A stretch of DNA of 64,000 bases from Styela clava (Eukaryota; Chordata; Ascidiacea; Stolidobranchia; Styelidae). The notes under the pieces are model-generated. The model had not been told where the DNA came from. It was given only the letters and a program-made list of their open reading frames with translations, and did not search any database. Both the position numbers and the translations under genes were made by a program. The stretch is from NCBI RefSeq assembly GCF_964204865.1, contig NC_135260.1, positions 8,866,001 to 8,930,000 of the forward strand, given 5' to 3'. Positions within the stretch are counted from its first letter, which is position 1. Every line of letters begins with the position of its first letter. Below are positions 49,837-61,908 of the stretch, piece by piece.

Positions 49837-50741
49837 CTTGCAAATGGGAGACTATCCATTGCATTTATTTTGTACGATAATACAGTTATATATAATATAT
49901 ACTTAATTTATCCAGTGCGTCCGTCTTTCATTTGACTAAGTTTTGTCAAAACGCGAGACTTCGTTTTTCTGATTCAAAATTGGCGAAATATGGATGAAGT
50001 CTACTGCTACTTTCGGTTGCGGGTTGAGAAACATTTCTACTCTGGATTCGAATACATTTCTTTGAATCCGGTTGTCGATTTCGAATTTGAAAACTTAGCT
50101 TTTTTGAAGTATTATATGTATATTTTCTCAGATGTAACTCGAATTGCAGTATTTTTTGGGTTTCCTTTAATGACGTCACAACAAAATCGTGTGTATCACT
50201 AACAATGGAAAAGTTCAGTTCTGACAACAAATTTTACAAACCCTTTTAAACTTTTTAATAGAAAGCTACCATCTAAAGTTTAATTTTGCGTTAGCATAAT
50301 TGCCTTTTAAAATTGTCAAGTGTATAACCAATCAACTCCATCTTCATTACTCCGCAAATGGTAATAATTGAATCCCTTCGGCCCTCAATGGAGTATAGAT
50401 ATTTGGTTTTTGGTGTACCAACTTAAACGCAATGTATAAATGTTTATTTGATATTTATTATTCGATTGTATACTAAAAGAGTGTCTGTTTGTTATATTTA
50501 TGTTTCGCTTTGTAGACAAAAACGACATTTATTTCCCTTTTCTAGGAATTCGTACATCTTTGAAAATAAAGCAAAACATGCTACGATACATATATTTTAT
50601 TTTTCTGAAAACCTCGTTTAACAACAATGTACATGCAATTAACATAGACAGTCACAGCAGGCTATAATAAGTCATTTAAATAGATGTGCAAGTATGACTG
50701 ATGTTTGTCTTTAAATGCGGCGGTTCATAGTTTTATGCAAT
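49837..50741. other. Gap between convergent CIBAR-like and PDLIM-like genes
   Basis: About 900 bp holding both 3' ends. No cysteine/histidine-rich LIM-coding exon is visible on the minus strand here, which matters for the PDLIM-like gene. Short ORFs on both strands lack support. Confidence 0.5.
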
Positions 50742-53700
50742 TTAAAATGCAGAAGGTAATGTGGCTCCAGGAGTTGACAGAAGGGCATCGAGAATCTGGA
50801 TCGATCTGGATTGAGCTGGTGCTTGCGACGATCGTTCCTGCTTGTGAATTAATTTGTATACTGGAGTGTCCTTGTTGATATCAATGTTATTTTCACTGTT
50901 TTGAAATAACGAATATAACCTTTAATCAATATAAGTTATCACGAACTTTATAAAACAAAAATCAACTATCAAGCTATATCTCCAAGTATATAAGAATTTC
51001 AGAACTGCTTTGAAACTTCAGAATAAGTCACCTTAGTAATGTTATTAGTTGCTCCGATAATTTACTGCAATTGTCAACCCTCATACATGGGTATTAGATT
51101 CTTGTACTGTACATATATAATAATTACCAGAATGTGTCTGGATTAGGAACTTTTGCGCCTTTAGCTGCAGCTGTTCCAACCAACGTGTTGACAATTTGAT
51201 TGCCACTGTATAATCCAACGGGAGTATTGTACTGAGCATGGACAACGGTTGCAGACAGAGGTCCTTCAATTTCTATCGGCTGATTTGGATGAGCTTGAGC
51301 AGCAGTTTTCAATTTGTTACCTGGGTCTGAGCTATTGACCAGAAAAATAATACATATGTAAATCGAATATGCATTATAACACAGTCGCTCTAAATCAGGA
51401 GTTCTCAACGGTTTTTACCCCTGGTAGTACATTTCTACTTCGCAATGGGTACATTTATACTTTTCAAGGGGTTCATTAGATCAAGTAAAGGATATTCTGT
51501 CCGTAACTCCTAATTTGCCTTTAAAATATTTTTTTTATTACCTGCTAATAATAATTAAAGACCTGAGTTTAGGGAATTTTTAGTCACATTATCATCAAAG
51601 TAGAAACTGTAGTCGAATCTTGAATTTTCTCTGTACCGCTGAACCGAAAGTTTGAGAAACTCTTCTCTAAAAGAATGCTTTCTCTCATGCATGTAAAATG
51701 CGTATAACATTGTGATAAGACCGTTCAAATCAAATAAATTTCTTTTGAAGTAATACCCCGAAGTCGAGTCAAGTCTCACTGGTGATTAGCTGATAACGAG
51801 TCATTCCATTTATCTGACTTGGGTCAATTCGCGAGTTAGATTAAAAAACTCAAGTCGACTCAATGACTCTTCAAACCTGATCAACTCCCTAGGTCCTAAG
51901 AACATAAAAAATTCTCACAGAGAGTTTACTCACAGTGCGTTAGGATTGCCTTTAAGATTGATCTTCAGTTTACCCTGTCATTAACATATAAAAAATTATT
52001 ACTTTCTGATGTGCTCCAATATGATTGTTTAAAAAAATGAACAGATTCGTACGTGAAGCCAATTGACTTGTGGTTTGAATTCTGGAATTGCTTTTTGTGG
52101 TTTCAGATAACGTTTCACATAATCTGGGTATTCTTTCTGTTCTGCTTCGCCATGGGGTCTAAAAGATACAATATATTACACAATTACTCGCAATTAAAAT
52201 ACTCAAATTATGTAGATGTTTGAGTGCTTGAATGCCCCAGTTGTAATTTCTGGCACACCTTCACCCAGGTCACCAAATTATGGATAGTCATTCTACAGAT
52301 ATTGTTTGAATACTGGCAAATGCATAATTTCATTTAATGAAAATGTGCAAAATAAACGAAGAAGCTACTCCAGTGTGTTTTTCTCCACTTCGTCTTGATT
52401 AATGTTGCTCGTGGCTCCGTTCGCGGGCGTCAATGTAGTTCGGGGTTTTGGTGTTGGTTGCTCTCGCACTTCGGATTGGGCTACTGCGTCTTCTTTTGGA
52501 GCCGGCGTTGTTGCCAGTGGAGATGGAGGCAAGCTAAAATTCAAGTGTTTTTCGATTTATTTATTGAGTTATTGCCGTTTCGATTTACCAAACCAAGAAC
52601 TTGTTATAACTTCCATGCATAAAAAGTTATTGAGCAATTCGCTGTCTCAACAATTTGACTTCATTCCTGTGTCAACTTTTAATCAATATTTACCTCTTTT
52701 TCTGACCAATCTTCAAATTACTAAAATCTTGTAATGCATCTACTGGGGCCGGAGATTCTGCGCATGCTGGTGTGAGTGCTCTAAAAGTTATTGTTTAGTT
52801 ATTTGGTTCGAGTTATACCACAGTGTTTGATTGAAAGCAATTATATGGTAACATAAAATTTAAAATAATATGTTATATTTATATACTCAAATCAAAATGC
52901 AGTTCGCCATCTATAAGCTTGCAAAAATTACGGTCACTTTGTGCAATATGCATAATTTTAATCTGAACATTAGATAATTTTGTGCTATACATGCAGTGTC
53001 GTGTGAGGTAACTTTTGTGTGAGTATTGCGTGTGAGAGTGTATACCGAATAGATTGTTCTGATTGACTCTGGCGCTTGTTTTTGTGTTTCTCGTTTGATG
53101 TCATTGATATTTCGGCTGATGTTCGTATTCGATTGCGTGGATTTGTCATGCTTGTCTTTTCAAGAGATGGTTTTTCGTTATTGTTTGAGTGTTTTACAAA
53201 GCCATTAGCAGTTGGTTTATGTTCCTCTCTGCTAGTGATTTTTATAATGAATCTTTGAAAAAGAAGAGCATGTATTTACGAGTAATTCACTTCAATAATT
53301 AATAACCTAGCGCATAAAAATTGAATCAATTTTGTCGCAGTGCTCAAAGATATGAGTTTTAAATTTTGAATTTATCTCCAAATAGAAATGCCCAACTTCC
53401 TTATCAAACCATTATGATGACATTGTGAACTCACCGTGGTGTGTGTGATTGCATGTTGCTTGCCGGACGTTCTCTAAAATAAAGAGCAAATGTATAAGTT
53501 ACAGTCTCTGTCATCTTCAAAAATTTAAAATCCCTCTTCAAACTAGATAACACAATTTATAGCTGTTTTTGATCATTGTAGCTTTTGTTAAGAACTATCA
53601 TGTTTTTACTAATTTAACTATCGACCATAGTAGTGCCAATACTTACAGTTCGGTGGCCGTCGTAAAATTCACTTCAGACTGTCTCTTATTCTTCAGATTT

Positions 53701-54544
53701 GCTTCGATTTCTTCTTGCCTGTAATTATGTGTGTCACAAAATGTACTATATTTTTTTAAATGAAGATTTTTATTTGAGAACACGCGTTTGGGGGTACACA
53801 TACTTGCACAAAAATAATATCTAATATTTATCATACTTGCTATTGTGCACTCATAAATTAGCCACGAAAAAACTTGGGTGGATGAAAAATACAAAACAAT
53901 TATCCGCGTCTAAATTCAGGCGTTAAGAAGGCATTTAATGCTGCTGATCAGAACCATTTTAAGGAATAATATAGAGAAAAATATTATCATTACGCCATCA
54001 AAGTGAGATGAACTTCTTCGCCAGAATTCTTGATGTATTTCATAATTTCGTGTAAATCAAGATCACTGATTGACATCCCATTGACAGCAATAAGAACATC
54101 GCTTTGCATAACATTCGCTTGGGCAGCTTTTCCTCCTGGTGTAATCTAAAAATAACTTCGGTTTATTGTATCACGTATTCTACGAAATGGAAAGTGATAA
54201 TTTTTGTTTTAACACTTCGTTTAATTTTAAGCTAAGGCGATCGTATGAGATTAATAACTAATACCCTATTCATTTTAAACTTCATGGAAATTTATTTAGG
54301 AAAGTTTGTTTAAAACAGTTGACCTTGTATAGAATAGAATTATCACTTATCTATCACCATTCATTTATCGTTTGTTCATAAGATGTTGCAGTGAACGTTA
54401 ATAATCTCTTACTGTATAAATATTATATCTGTCAATAGTTGCAATACTTACTCTTGAAATAGTACAAGGTGCTCCTGCGAAAGTTCCACCTGATAAACGG
54501 AATCCCCAAGGCTGTCCGCCCGACATTGATACCTCATAAGGCAT
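50742..54544 (-). CDS. PDLIM: PDLIM/ZASP-type protein: PDZ plus ZM motif, no LIM domain
   Basis: Ten coding exons on the minus strand: 54544-54452, 54145-53994, 53718-53647, 53473-53435, 52780-52694, 52533-52369, 52158-52068, 51974-51934, 51331-51128 and 50895-50742. All GT-AG; 365 residues. Residues 1-82 are a PDLIM-class PDZ domain (QPWGFRLSGG, CTISRITPGGKAAQANV, DVLIAVNG, HEIMKYIKNS). A Pro/Thr/Ala linker follows (LPPSPLATTPAPKE). Then a ZM/DUF4749-type segment: YVKRYLKPQKAIPEFKPQ, VVHAQYNTPVGLYS and VYKLIHKQE...SIQILDALLS. These proteins dock on alpha-actinin in Z-discs and stress fibres. The reading ends in a stop at 50742 with no LIM domain, as in short ZASP isoforms. The start was chosen at MPYEV because it aligns with other PDLIM starts. 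Confidence 0.86.
51390..51480. mobile_element. hAT-like terminus relic in PDLIM-like intron
   Basis: CAGGAGTTCTCAACGGTTTTTACCCC resembles a hAT-type left end. The right end was not located. Confidence 0.35.
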
Positions 54545-57500
54545 TTCGAAACTATTTTTTTTAGTAAATTATATTTAAGAATCTGCAAAATACATTGCAA
54601 AGTATAGTGTATTCATACCTTGCTAGTCATAACAAGATTGCCACGTTGCTGCTTCAATACACCTTCTGCCATTTTATTTTCATAAATTAATAATCTAAAT
54701 ATTATGTCTAATTAACATGCAAACTTGAGACCAACATATATGGACAATTTATATTTAATATATTTGGGCTATATTGACAGAAGCATAAAAATATCTAAAA
54801 AGCGTTGAGAGTCAAAATCCATTCTAACATCTTGTAATAAATCCCCCTTTGGTGCCGTTCAGTAATATGTGTGATTCTGCATAACCGTTTTGATTACTCA
54901 ACATGCTGTGCTATATGCTCAAACCTAGCCATATATCTTTAAGAATATTAGCCTCACAATACCATTAAATATAACACATCACCTTTATGCTTCTTAGTGA
55001 CCACTGATGATAAAATGAACGATTCTAGACCGACCTTCTGCTTAAAAGAGGGAAAATAAAATGGATTTACCAGCGTTTAGTGATCAGACCGATTTGTTGA
55101 TAGGACAAGGTGACGATTACCCTTGCTCAAAGTGAGAAATACCTTAACAGCAGATTGAATGTGTTAAATACCATTGCGAACTCTTCTCAACGCTCATTTG
55201 TCACTTGAAGTCTGGTTATTGTAAATATAACATGCAGGACATGCCACTAGCAACATGTACAAAAACGAATATTCAATCGAATCGTAATGTCTGTCAAAGA
55301 ATTCTATACACTCTAATATATCAATGAAATGAATAAGGCAAAACATAAAGTGTACGCGTGTATTGTTGTTTAACGTATTTATTTATTTTTGTATTCATAT
55401 GCATATAATCATTTTCTAAATACAGTTTTTCTTAACAGTGCATTTTACGCATTTTCATTACAGACCAGTCGCCTGATTTAAATATTGCATCATAATTTGC
55501 GAGAACAAGTTATTACATGTAAATGTTGTTCAAATTTTTCATTTGTGTTTAAAGTCAGATCATTCGTAAATCTATTGTAATATTCAATTTTCACTGGTGT
55601 GATATTGCATTAGTTTTTTTAGATTACAGTCAGATTACTGCCCTTTTCATGTAGTTTCTACTTACGAACATTACGTATTGTGATAATTTGACCTTTGACT
55701 ACAACGGTATTTATTTTCTTATCTTTTATAACTGAATTGAATAGGCTGTTTGGCAACAAAGCCGGAAAGACACCGAAGGAGATGTAATTTGCAAAATATT
55801 CGGAATTTCATCTTTGGCTATTTAATTCTGGTATTTAGCTTTGGAAACGATTTTAATTGGTATTTGAAGTATAGGAATTTCTCTCGGACGCCAGCCTTGA
55901 GTAATTGAAATTCACATGGCAAACTGATTTTAACTGATTCAGGTTCCGTTTCTCTTCTTTCCGTTTCTCTTCTACACTAGGTGGCGTCGAACCCTGTCGA
56001 TAATTACAAAACGTACATAGTGAAAAAGCTTAATAGTGAGTTTATTATGTCATTTAAATACCCTACCTAAATAGAGACATTAAAATGAGTATATGCGTAA
56101 AAGTGATTACAGCCCACTAGAAAGAGTTGTTTGGTCTATGACTAGATTTTGCCGAACAACCATTTATTTATACCAATCACATGGCCTTTGATTCAAGAAG
56201 TTGGATGATCTATGCTGAATCGAAAAATCTCAGGTTTTTGCGAACATAGAAGCTACTAACGTGGGAGTGGCGATAAAGCAATAGTTCTGCTCGTAGTGAA
56301 TTCGACAATCACACCATAAATATGAACACACCAACAAAAGTGTCTGAACCTGACCAATGTAAAGATATCCAAAACGTCCAAAAATCCAATAAATTGATTC
56401 TACGGTACAATTCTATACGACAGGCAGATAGATAGATGGATGGATATTATAATATTGTCGTTTGTTACATTTGTGTTATAGATGTGTAATATAGAAGCTG
56501 GAGTGCTAAAGTTATAGAATTCTCAATCACCAATGCAGCAGGCGTGCGTTCATATTTCTTCAAGGATCTCATCATTTTTATTGGGTTGTGATAAAGTGAC
56601 ACTTTTTTCCGTTTCGCATTAATAACGCGGCATGTTGATTTCTTATTGGCAGTATTTTGGGTAATTTAAAAACGATAACAAACAATAAAGGGCGAATTTG
56701 AATCTATTAAGATCATCAAAATTTGATAAAGTGTGTTAGTATCACCAGTATATTTTCGTGCCAAAGTAAACATTACGATACTTCTGCTTTGACTTTCTTT
56801 GTCAAGTGGTCGCGCAAGATCCGGGAGCTAGAAGTTTCTTTGTTGAAAAATCGTGACATATGAGGATATTATGACGTCATAAATCTCTTATCCTATTGTG
56901 TGGGTATAACCTTATTGTATGCGCAAATGAATGTAGATGTGTGGTTCTTAGAAGTTTTGGTGGGCACGATTATTCAAGAGGGAGTATAACTGAGACATTT
57001 ACCTATTTTAGGGCGAAACAAACGCTGTAAAATTTTCACGGGTTGAAAAAACGATAAGTTTTTTATTAAACCAAAAGTTGACTTCTCAGACAATTTCAAG
57101 GATATAGTCCTGGTTTTGAGTAGCGGTGACGTCATTCGTTTCTTGAGGCCAGTTTAATTTGTCCGAGTCAGAGGTCTTAAGATACGATTGTTACTCACAG
57201 TGATGCCCCGAGAAAGGTCAGATTCGAGTTCCTAAAAGACAGAAAGAAAAATGGTGTATTCAATCGTGATCTTAGTTTAGTTCCCTGGAACTCAAGTTTG
57301 ATTATATATGGCCTGGTATAAATATTAACAAAAAGCGATAAAATCGTAAGATTTTAAAAATAGCAATTTCCAACATCACTAAAATTTATACTACGTGCAT
57401 GTAGCTAGCGTCATTAAGACGCGGTTCATATTCTTTTCTTGCTTAATTCACACTAAATTAATCTAAAATTAGTTTCTCCCTCTACATTGTGCGCTCATAA

Positions 57501-59287
57501 TAACCATTAAATATTAATTAATGTGGGAATAAATGATGAAAGCAAATTGCGCAGACAGCTATAATAGCGAAAGCAAACGTTGAAGCTCATTGATTTATAA
57601 AAAGCCGACTCAGTGAGTTATAAGGAGAAGATAATAGTAATATTTATTGTGATTTTGTAAACCTTAGCTAACGGAAAGAGTCATTTGCCTCGTTAAATGC
57701 ATCTATGCAAAGATTAAGCAATAGGCTGAATTTTTGTGTCAAAACAAGCTTTTACATTAGCGACAATATATTCGTGGATTATACGTGGATTTGACGAGCT
57801 AATGAAAAGAACAGTACTTAGCATGATTCGTAAATAAAAGTACATGCGAGTTAGTTGGAAATAGCACAATGAGCTTATTGATAGGAGAGGAAAATGGCCG
57901 CAATTTTAAATAATATTACAACGATATGACTATATATAAGTATATATACTTCTCAACGCCTCGGTGGCCTAGGAAAATTCTTTAACTTTTTTGCTTGCTT
58001 CATTCAATAAAGAAAATTTCTTTTATTATTATTATTTATTACGTGGATTATTTGCAAAAATATTTTTTTTTGCGTTACTCATAATATTGAAAGAATTTTT
58101 TTATTATTCAGTTATATATAAATTAAAATGAAAATATAGAAAATTGATTTTTCATATCCTAGTCTGAAATCACATGTGTTCTACCACATAGATGGATAAT
58201 TTTAATAAAAAAATTTAACATATTGTGTCTTCAAGTATAATAAATCAAATATTTTGTGTGCAGATCAGTTCCAATCAACTATTGCATTATAAATAAGGTA
58301 AATATTCATATTAGAATTGATATTCCATGAGCTGATGGTCGTGACTTCAACAAAAACTTGTAAATAATTTCCATTTTCAATCTATGTTGATGGTTGTTGA
58401 CTTAACGAGATGAATGCCGAAAAATCGTGTATTACAGATGTAATTTTTGTTGAACATTTCATTATCCACGAGTACACGACATGAAAATATTTGGCATGTA
58501 CTTTTCGTACCAAACGCCTTAATGTGTACTTGTGAAAAATGATTGGAAGTAAACATTGTGACACGATGCGCCAAATGTCTTTTTAAAAAATATGGAGTAT
58601 CCATAATAAATTGTTTATTTGATTTTTGCCTACGTAGTATACAAATAACAAGAAATCAATCAAAAAGTATTATATTTGTTTTTGTTTGTGAACACGTTCG
58701 CGTCGTCAGGTTTGCAAATTTATTTTCTCAAAAAGCAATTCAGAAAATGATGGATCGCCAGGATGGTCCAGAACGGTCCATTCAAACTTTGTCTGTGGGT
58801 GACACATGTAACAGTCTTGGGATGTATATTATAGAAGGCTACATACTGGAACAAACTTTCCATAGTTTCAATGATTGGGTAAACTAGCTTCATTGTAGAT
58901 TAGCAGAACGTTGTAGAAACAGCTCGAAAAGTTTGAGCAGCAGTGAGAAATGCGCATTCATTATAACCAAAACCTGTTGCAGGTTGATACTTTGCACAGT
59001 TCAACTGAGAGGGCTCTAACGAGTAAAAAATTGTTCAATACATTGAGTAAATCCCATTGCTAGAATGACCAAACATTGTTAGGCATTTTTTATGATCTCG
59101 TATCAAATCTTTTACAAAAATTTCGAAATGAATTATGTTTTGAAAAAATATTTATTGGTTGAATTTAAACACGGAGGCAGATAGTTTCGTGGTCCTAAAT
59201 TGATTTTGTAATATTTGAATATATTACATTATCACTAATTAATCTCTCGTTGATGTAGAATTAAGTAAAATTAAATAACAAGCTTGC
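54545..59287. other. Long mostly non-coding stretch upstream of the PDLIM-like gene
   Basis: About 4.7 kb without a supported complete gene. It holds two isolated exon-like pieces described as findings (55061-55131 plus strand; 57199-57231 minus strand), a 15-bp direct repeat near 55944 (TTCCGTTTCTCTTCT twice) and a short GATA/GATG run near 56425. It could hold 5' non-coding exons and the promoter of the PDLIM-like gene. Confidence 0.45.
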
Positions 59288-60106
59288 ATGAAAATGGCAT
59301 TCAAGTTTGAAAATGTTTATCCTGAAACAGAAGCAACAACACCGACAACGACCATTAGCTCCGTAAACGACGATGTGTTCAACACAACACTGATTATATC
59401 AACTATGACAACATTGGGATATATTGAAAGTGAAAATGAGAACGGCGAAGAGGAAGGAATGAAATTAGGTAGTTTTTACTTGATATTAGTGTTCTTATTA
59501 TTTAAAATAGCAATTATGTTGACTCCAACCACTTTCCCAGTTAAGTCTTAAGTGGAATCATGGCCATTCAAACCATGAATTGAATATAAGAGACAATTCT
59601 AGGTTGAAATAAGTATTTTGATTTCGCACCCATACTTCGGAGTAGAAGAATTTCAACTTCGAAAACATCAAGTTTTATTCGGTTCAGGGCATTAGAACTT
59701 ATTGCTCTAAAAACAAGAGCGGCGTCTCGATTATCATAGCAGTATTTACTTTTGTTGAACTGTATTGTGTCTTGATGAATATCTCTTTTCAGGGTCTATA
59801 CTTGAAATTGTAATCGGTTGCACCTTAACTTTTGCTGTGGTTGTGTTATTGCTGGTAACGCTGGTCAGAAAATCTCGGTTCGTGGAAGAAGGCGGGTGCA
59901 ATTTTCTTAAATTCGGAGATTCGGAAGAGAAATTGAAATGGATGAAAGTCAAACAAGATTATGATACTTTTGAAAAAGGAGAGAATATCAAAAAAGAGAA
60001 AAAGAGTTCGCTTTCTGCATCAATGCCCAGCATGAATTCATTGATGAACTTATTTTCTCGGTCGAAGAGTGAAGGTGATGCGAAACGGTTTGTAAACATT
60101 TCCTAA
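59288..60106 (+). CDS. Small single-pass membrane protein of unknown family
   Basis: Two exons (59288-59468, 59793-60106) joined by a consensus GT-AG intron in phase 1 encode 164 residues. I recognise no family. The N-terminal about 60 residues have no signal peptide, are Thr/Ser/acidic-rich (TEATTPTTTISS, ENENGEEEG) and contain an N-glycosylation sequon (NTT). A clear membrane helix follows (ILEIVIGCTLTFAVVVLLLV) and is closed by the basic stop-transfer RKSR. The cytosolic tail is Lys-rich, then Ser-rich (SLSASMPSMNSLMNLFSRSK). The layout suggests an extracellular N-terminus and a cytosolic C-terminus without a cleaved signal (type III). An alternative start is the second Met, at 59294. Upstream non-coding exons are possible. 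Confidence 0.6.
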
Positions 60107-61488
60107 TTTAACATCAAAGATTTAGATTTCAATAGTTACCAATGAACTTATTGAAACGAATTGGGCCTAGGATCACTTTGCTAAAGTTTTGTTGTTGTTG
60201 TCGTTGGCTTTTTTGTTGAAGTTGTTGAAAACAAATTCCTGGCAACCTATCGAATAGACCAATCGATTTCAAATTTCCAGTGCCCAAAGATAGTTGAAGT
60301 TGCTGAAACGCTTTTATTTTTATTTTGCAAATTTTCGATGAACCATATGGAGGACCCGACATTTTACCCTAAACAAAAATGCAATTTTATGGTAATTCGT
60401 AGGAACGCTTGTTTATAAAATTTGAAAACACACACCAAGCTTGTTGATCTTATCAATAAACTCCGTTCTCAGTTGGATAGCTAAGGTCCTATTGTAACGG
60501 TACCAATGCATGACTACCGTGTCCATTACCATCTTATCATTCAGACAATCTCGAAAAAATGTTATAGGCTTGTTTCACTCATGCTAACAGATCATAATTT
60601 GATGCTATACGGGGAAATTTGGAAACCGCCTAAGTGTTTCCTTAACCATAAACGAAAACTCTCACTTCGCTTGATGCGTCAACTGGTTTGTAACGGTGAT
60701 AGAAAAGTGGTCAGGTTTTTCTACAAATGTTCATTTGCGATTCTTTAGAACGAATCACCCTGTTACATACCATGACCCGTTTCCCATTTTATCGTGAGGC
60801 GAATCTGTGTTATGCAAAAAACATGAATTACGTTGGCCTGTTACGTGCATCCATATTGTCTAGACTGTGGCATAACCAATTTTATAATTAGATACTTTTA
60901 ATTTGTAAATGGATTTGAATCGAGGGTCACCTGGTGTTCCCATCAAGATCTATTGCCCGCCGTCAATCAGCAGATAACGACACAGTGTCAAAGCTTCGCT
61001 CTGAGAATAGTTCATTCTCATTTACGATTTTAAATTTCAAATTCGATCCGAAATCATGCATAGGCTACTGAATCCCTGCGATCTATGTTGTGAATTTATA
61101 TAATAAGAAGCAAAGTAAGAATACTGCCTCATAATAGTTTTGTTACATGCGCCATTCACAAGGGAATTGGAGATTGAAATCTTGTACATTATTAGGTTGT
61201 TATCTTGCATTTCTCATACGAGTATCGTGCGTATTCATTCACTAATACTATGTGTATATTTCCGAAATAAACCAGTTATATAAATCTTATATATATGAGG
61301 AAATATATTAAGGGTTTTCTTAGAATCAAGATAATACACGATAACGATGTACAGTTGTGGTAATATGCAACCATTTTTTCAAATTTTTCAGAGTAGTTAT
61401 GTAGCGCTCAAAAAATTGTTGTTATGTCGTTGTTAATTTGATAAATTTTAAAAGTTATGTCACATGACAATACACACATCTGGAATAT
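60107..61488. other. Intergenic DNA after the membrane-protein gene
   Basis: No supported exon on either strand; a Gln-rich open frame on the minus strand (60362-60129) lacks any supporting signal. Confidence 0.45.
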
Positions 61489-61497
61489 CAAATAAAC

Positions 61498-61723
61498 GGG
61501 TATACGGCAGAAGGATGGCGGACATCGGAATGTAGTATGTGTACCAGGTTAGGGTTAGGCCATAATTTCAGGTCCATATACTACGGGAGTCACTTGGCTA
61601 GTCCCCGAACTCGTAATAGAACTAAAATAAGGAAACTTGGAATAAAATTATGGCCTAACCATAACTTGGTACAGATACTATATTCCGGTGTCCGCCATCT
61701 TGGTTCACATATTACGGGAGCGC
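61498..61723. mobile_element. Foldback MITE family P, copy 4
   Basis: 226 bp with arms AGGATGGCGGACATCGGAA and TTCCGGTGTCCGCCATCTTGG. CAAATAAAC flanks both sides (61489-61497 and 61724-61732 by overlap), giving an 8-9 bp duplication. Confidence 0.85.
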
Positions 61724-61830
61724 CAAATAAACAGCTAAAGCTATCCGCAATGACAAAATACCGAGGACAATTCTCAGTATCAGTACAATTACTAAAGTGT
61801 AATACTAGTTTGGAAACCAGAGGAAATGTA

Positions 61831-61908
61831 TAAGGTGTCCCAAAATAAATAAAACCCACAAATTTGTAATCGTCCTACTGGGTCTCATTCATTTCGGGAC
61901 GCCCTGTA
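61831..61908. mobile_element. Tiny TA-flanked MITE (mariner-like ends)
   Basis: About 78 bp. The left end AAGGTGTCCCAAAATAAAT and the right end read inward, CAGGGCGTCCCGAAATGAAT, are inverted copies with TA at both edges. CAGGGTGTCCC-type ends with TA duplication are typical of Tc1/mariner MITEs. Confidence 0.6.

Noticed and set aside
52395-52734. Plus-strand 110-codon open frame
   Set aside because: Antisense to the Pro-rich PDLIM-like exon and its intron.
54600-54690. Use of MAEGVLKQQ... as the PDLIM-like N-terminus
   Set aside because: Its donor phase does not match the PDZ exon; MPYEV aligns with other PDLIM starts.
57935-57990. GCCTCGGTGGCCTAGG, reminiscent of a tRNA/SINE A box
   Set aside because: No B box or tail found downstream.
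58543-58887. 114-codon plus-strand frame (ending NDWVN)
   Set aside because: No recognisable domain, no splice partner, atypical composition; chance ORF more likely.
60129-60362. Gln-rich minus-strand frame starting MSGPPYG
   Set aside because: Low-complexity and isolated, just past the membrane-protein stop; no supporting exon.
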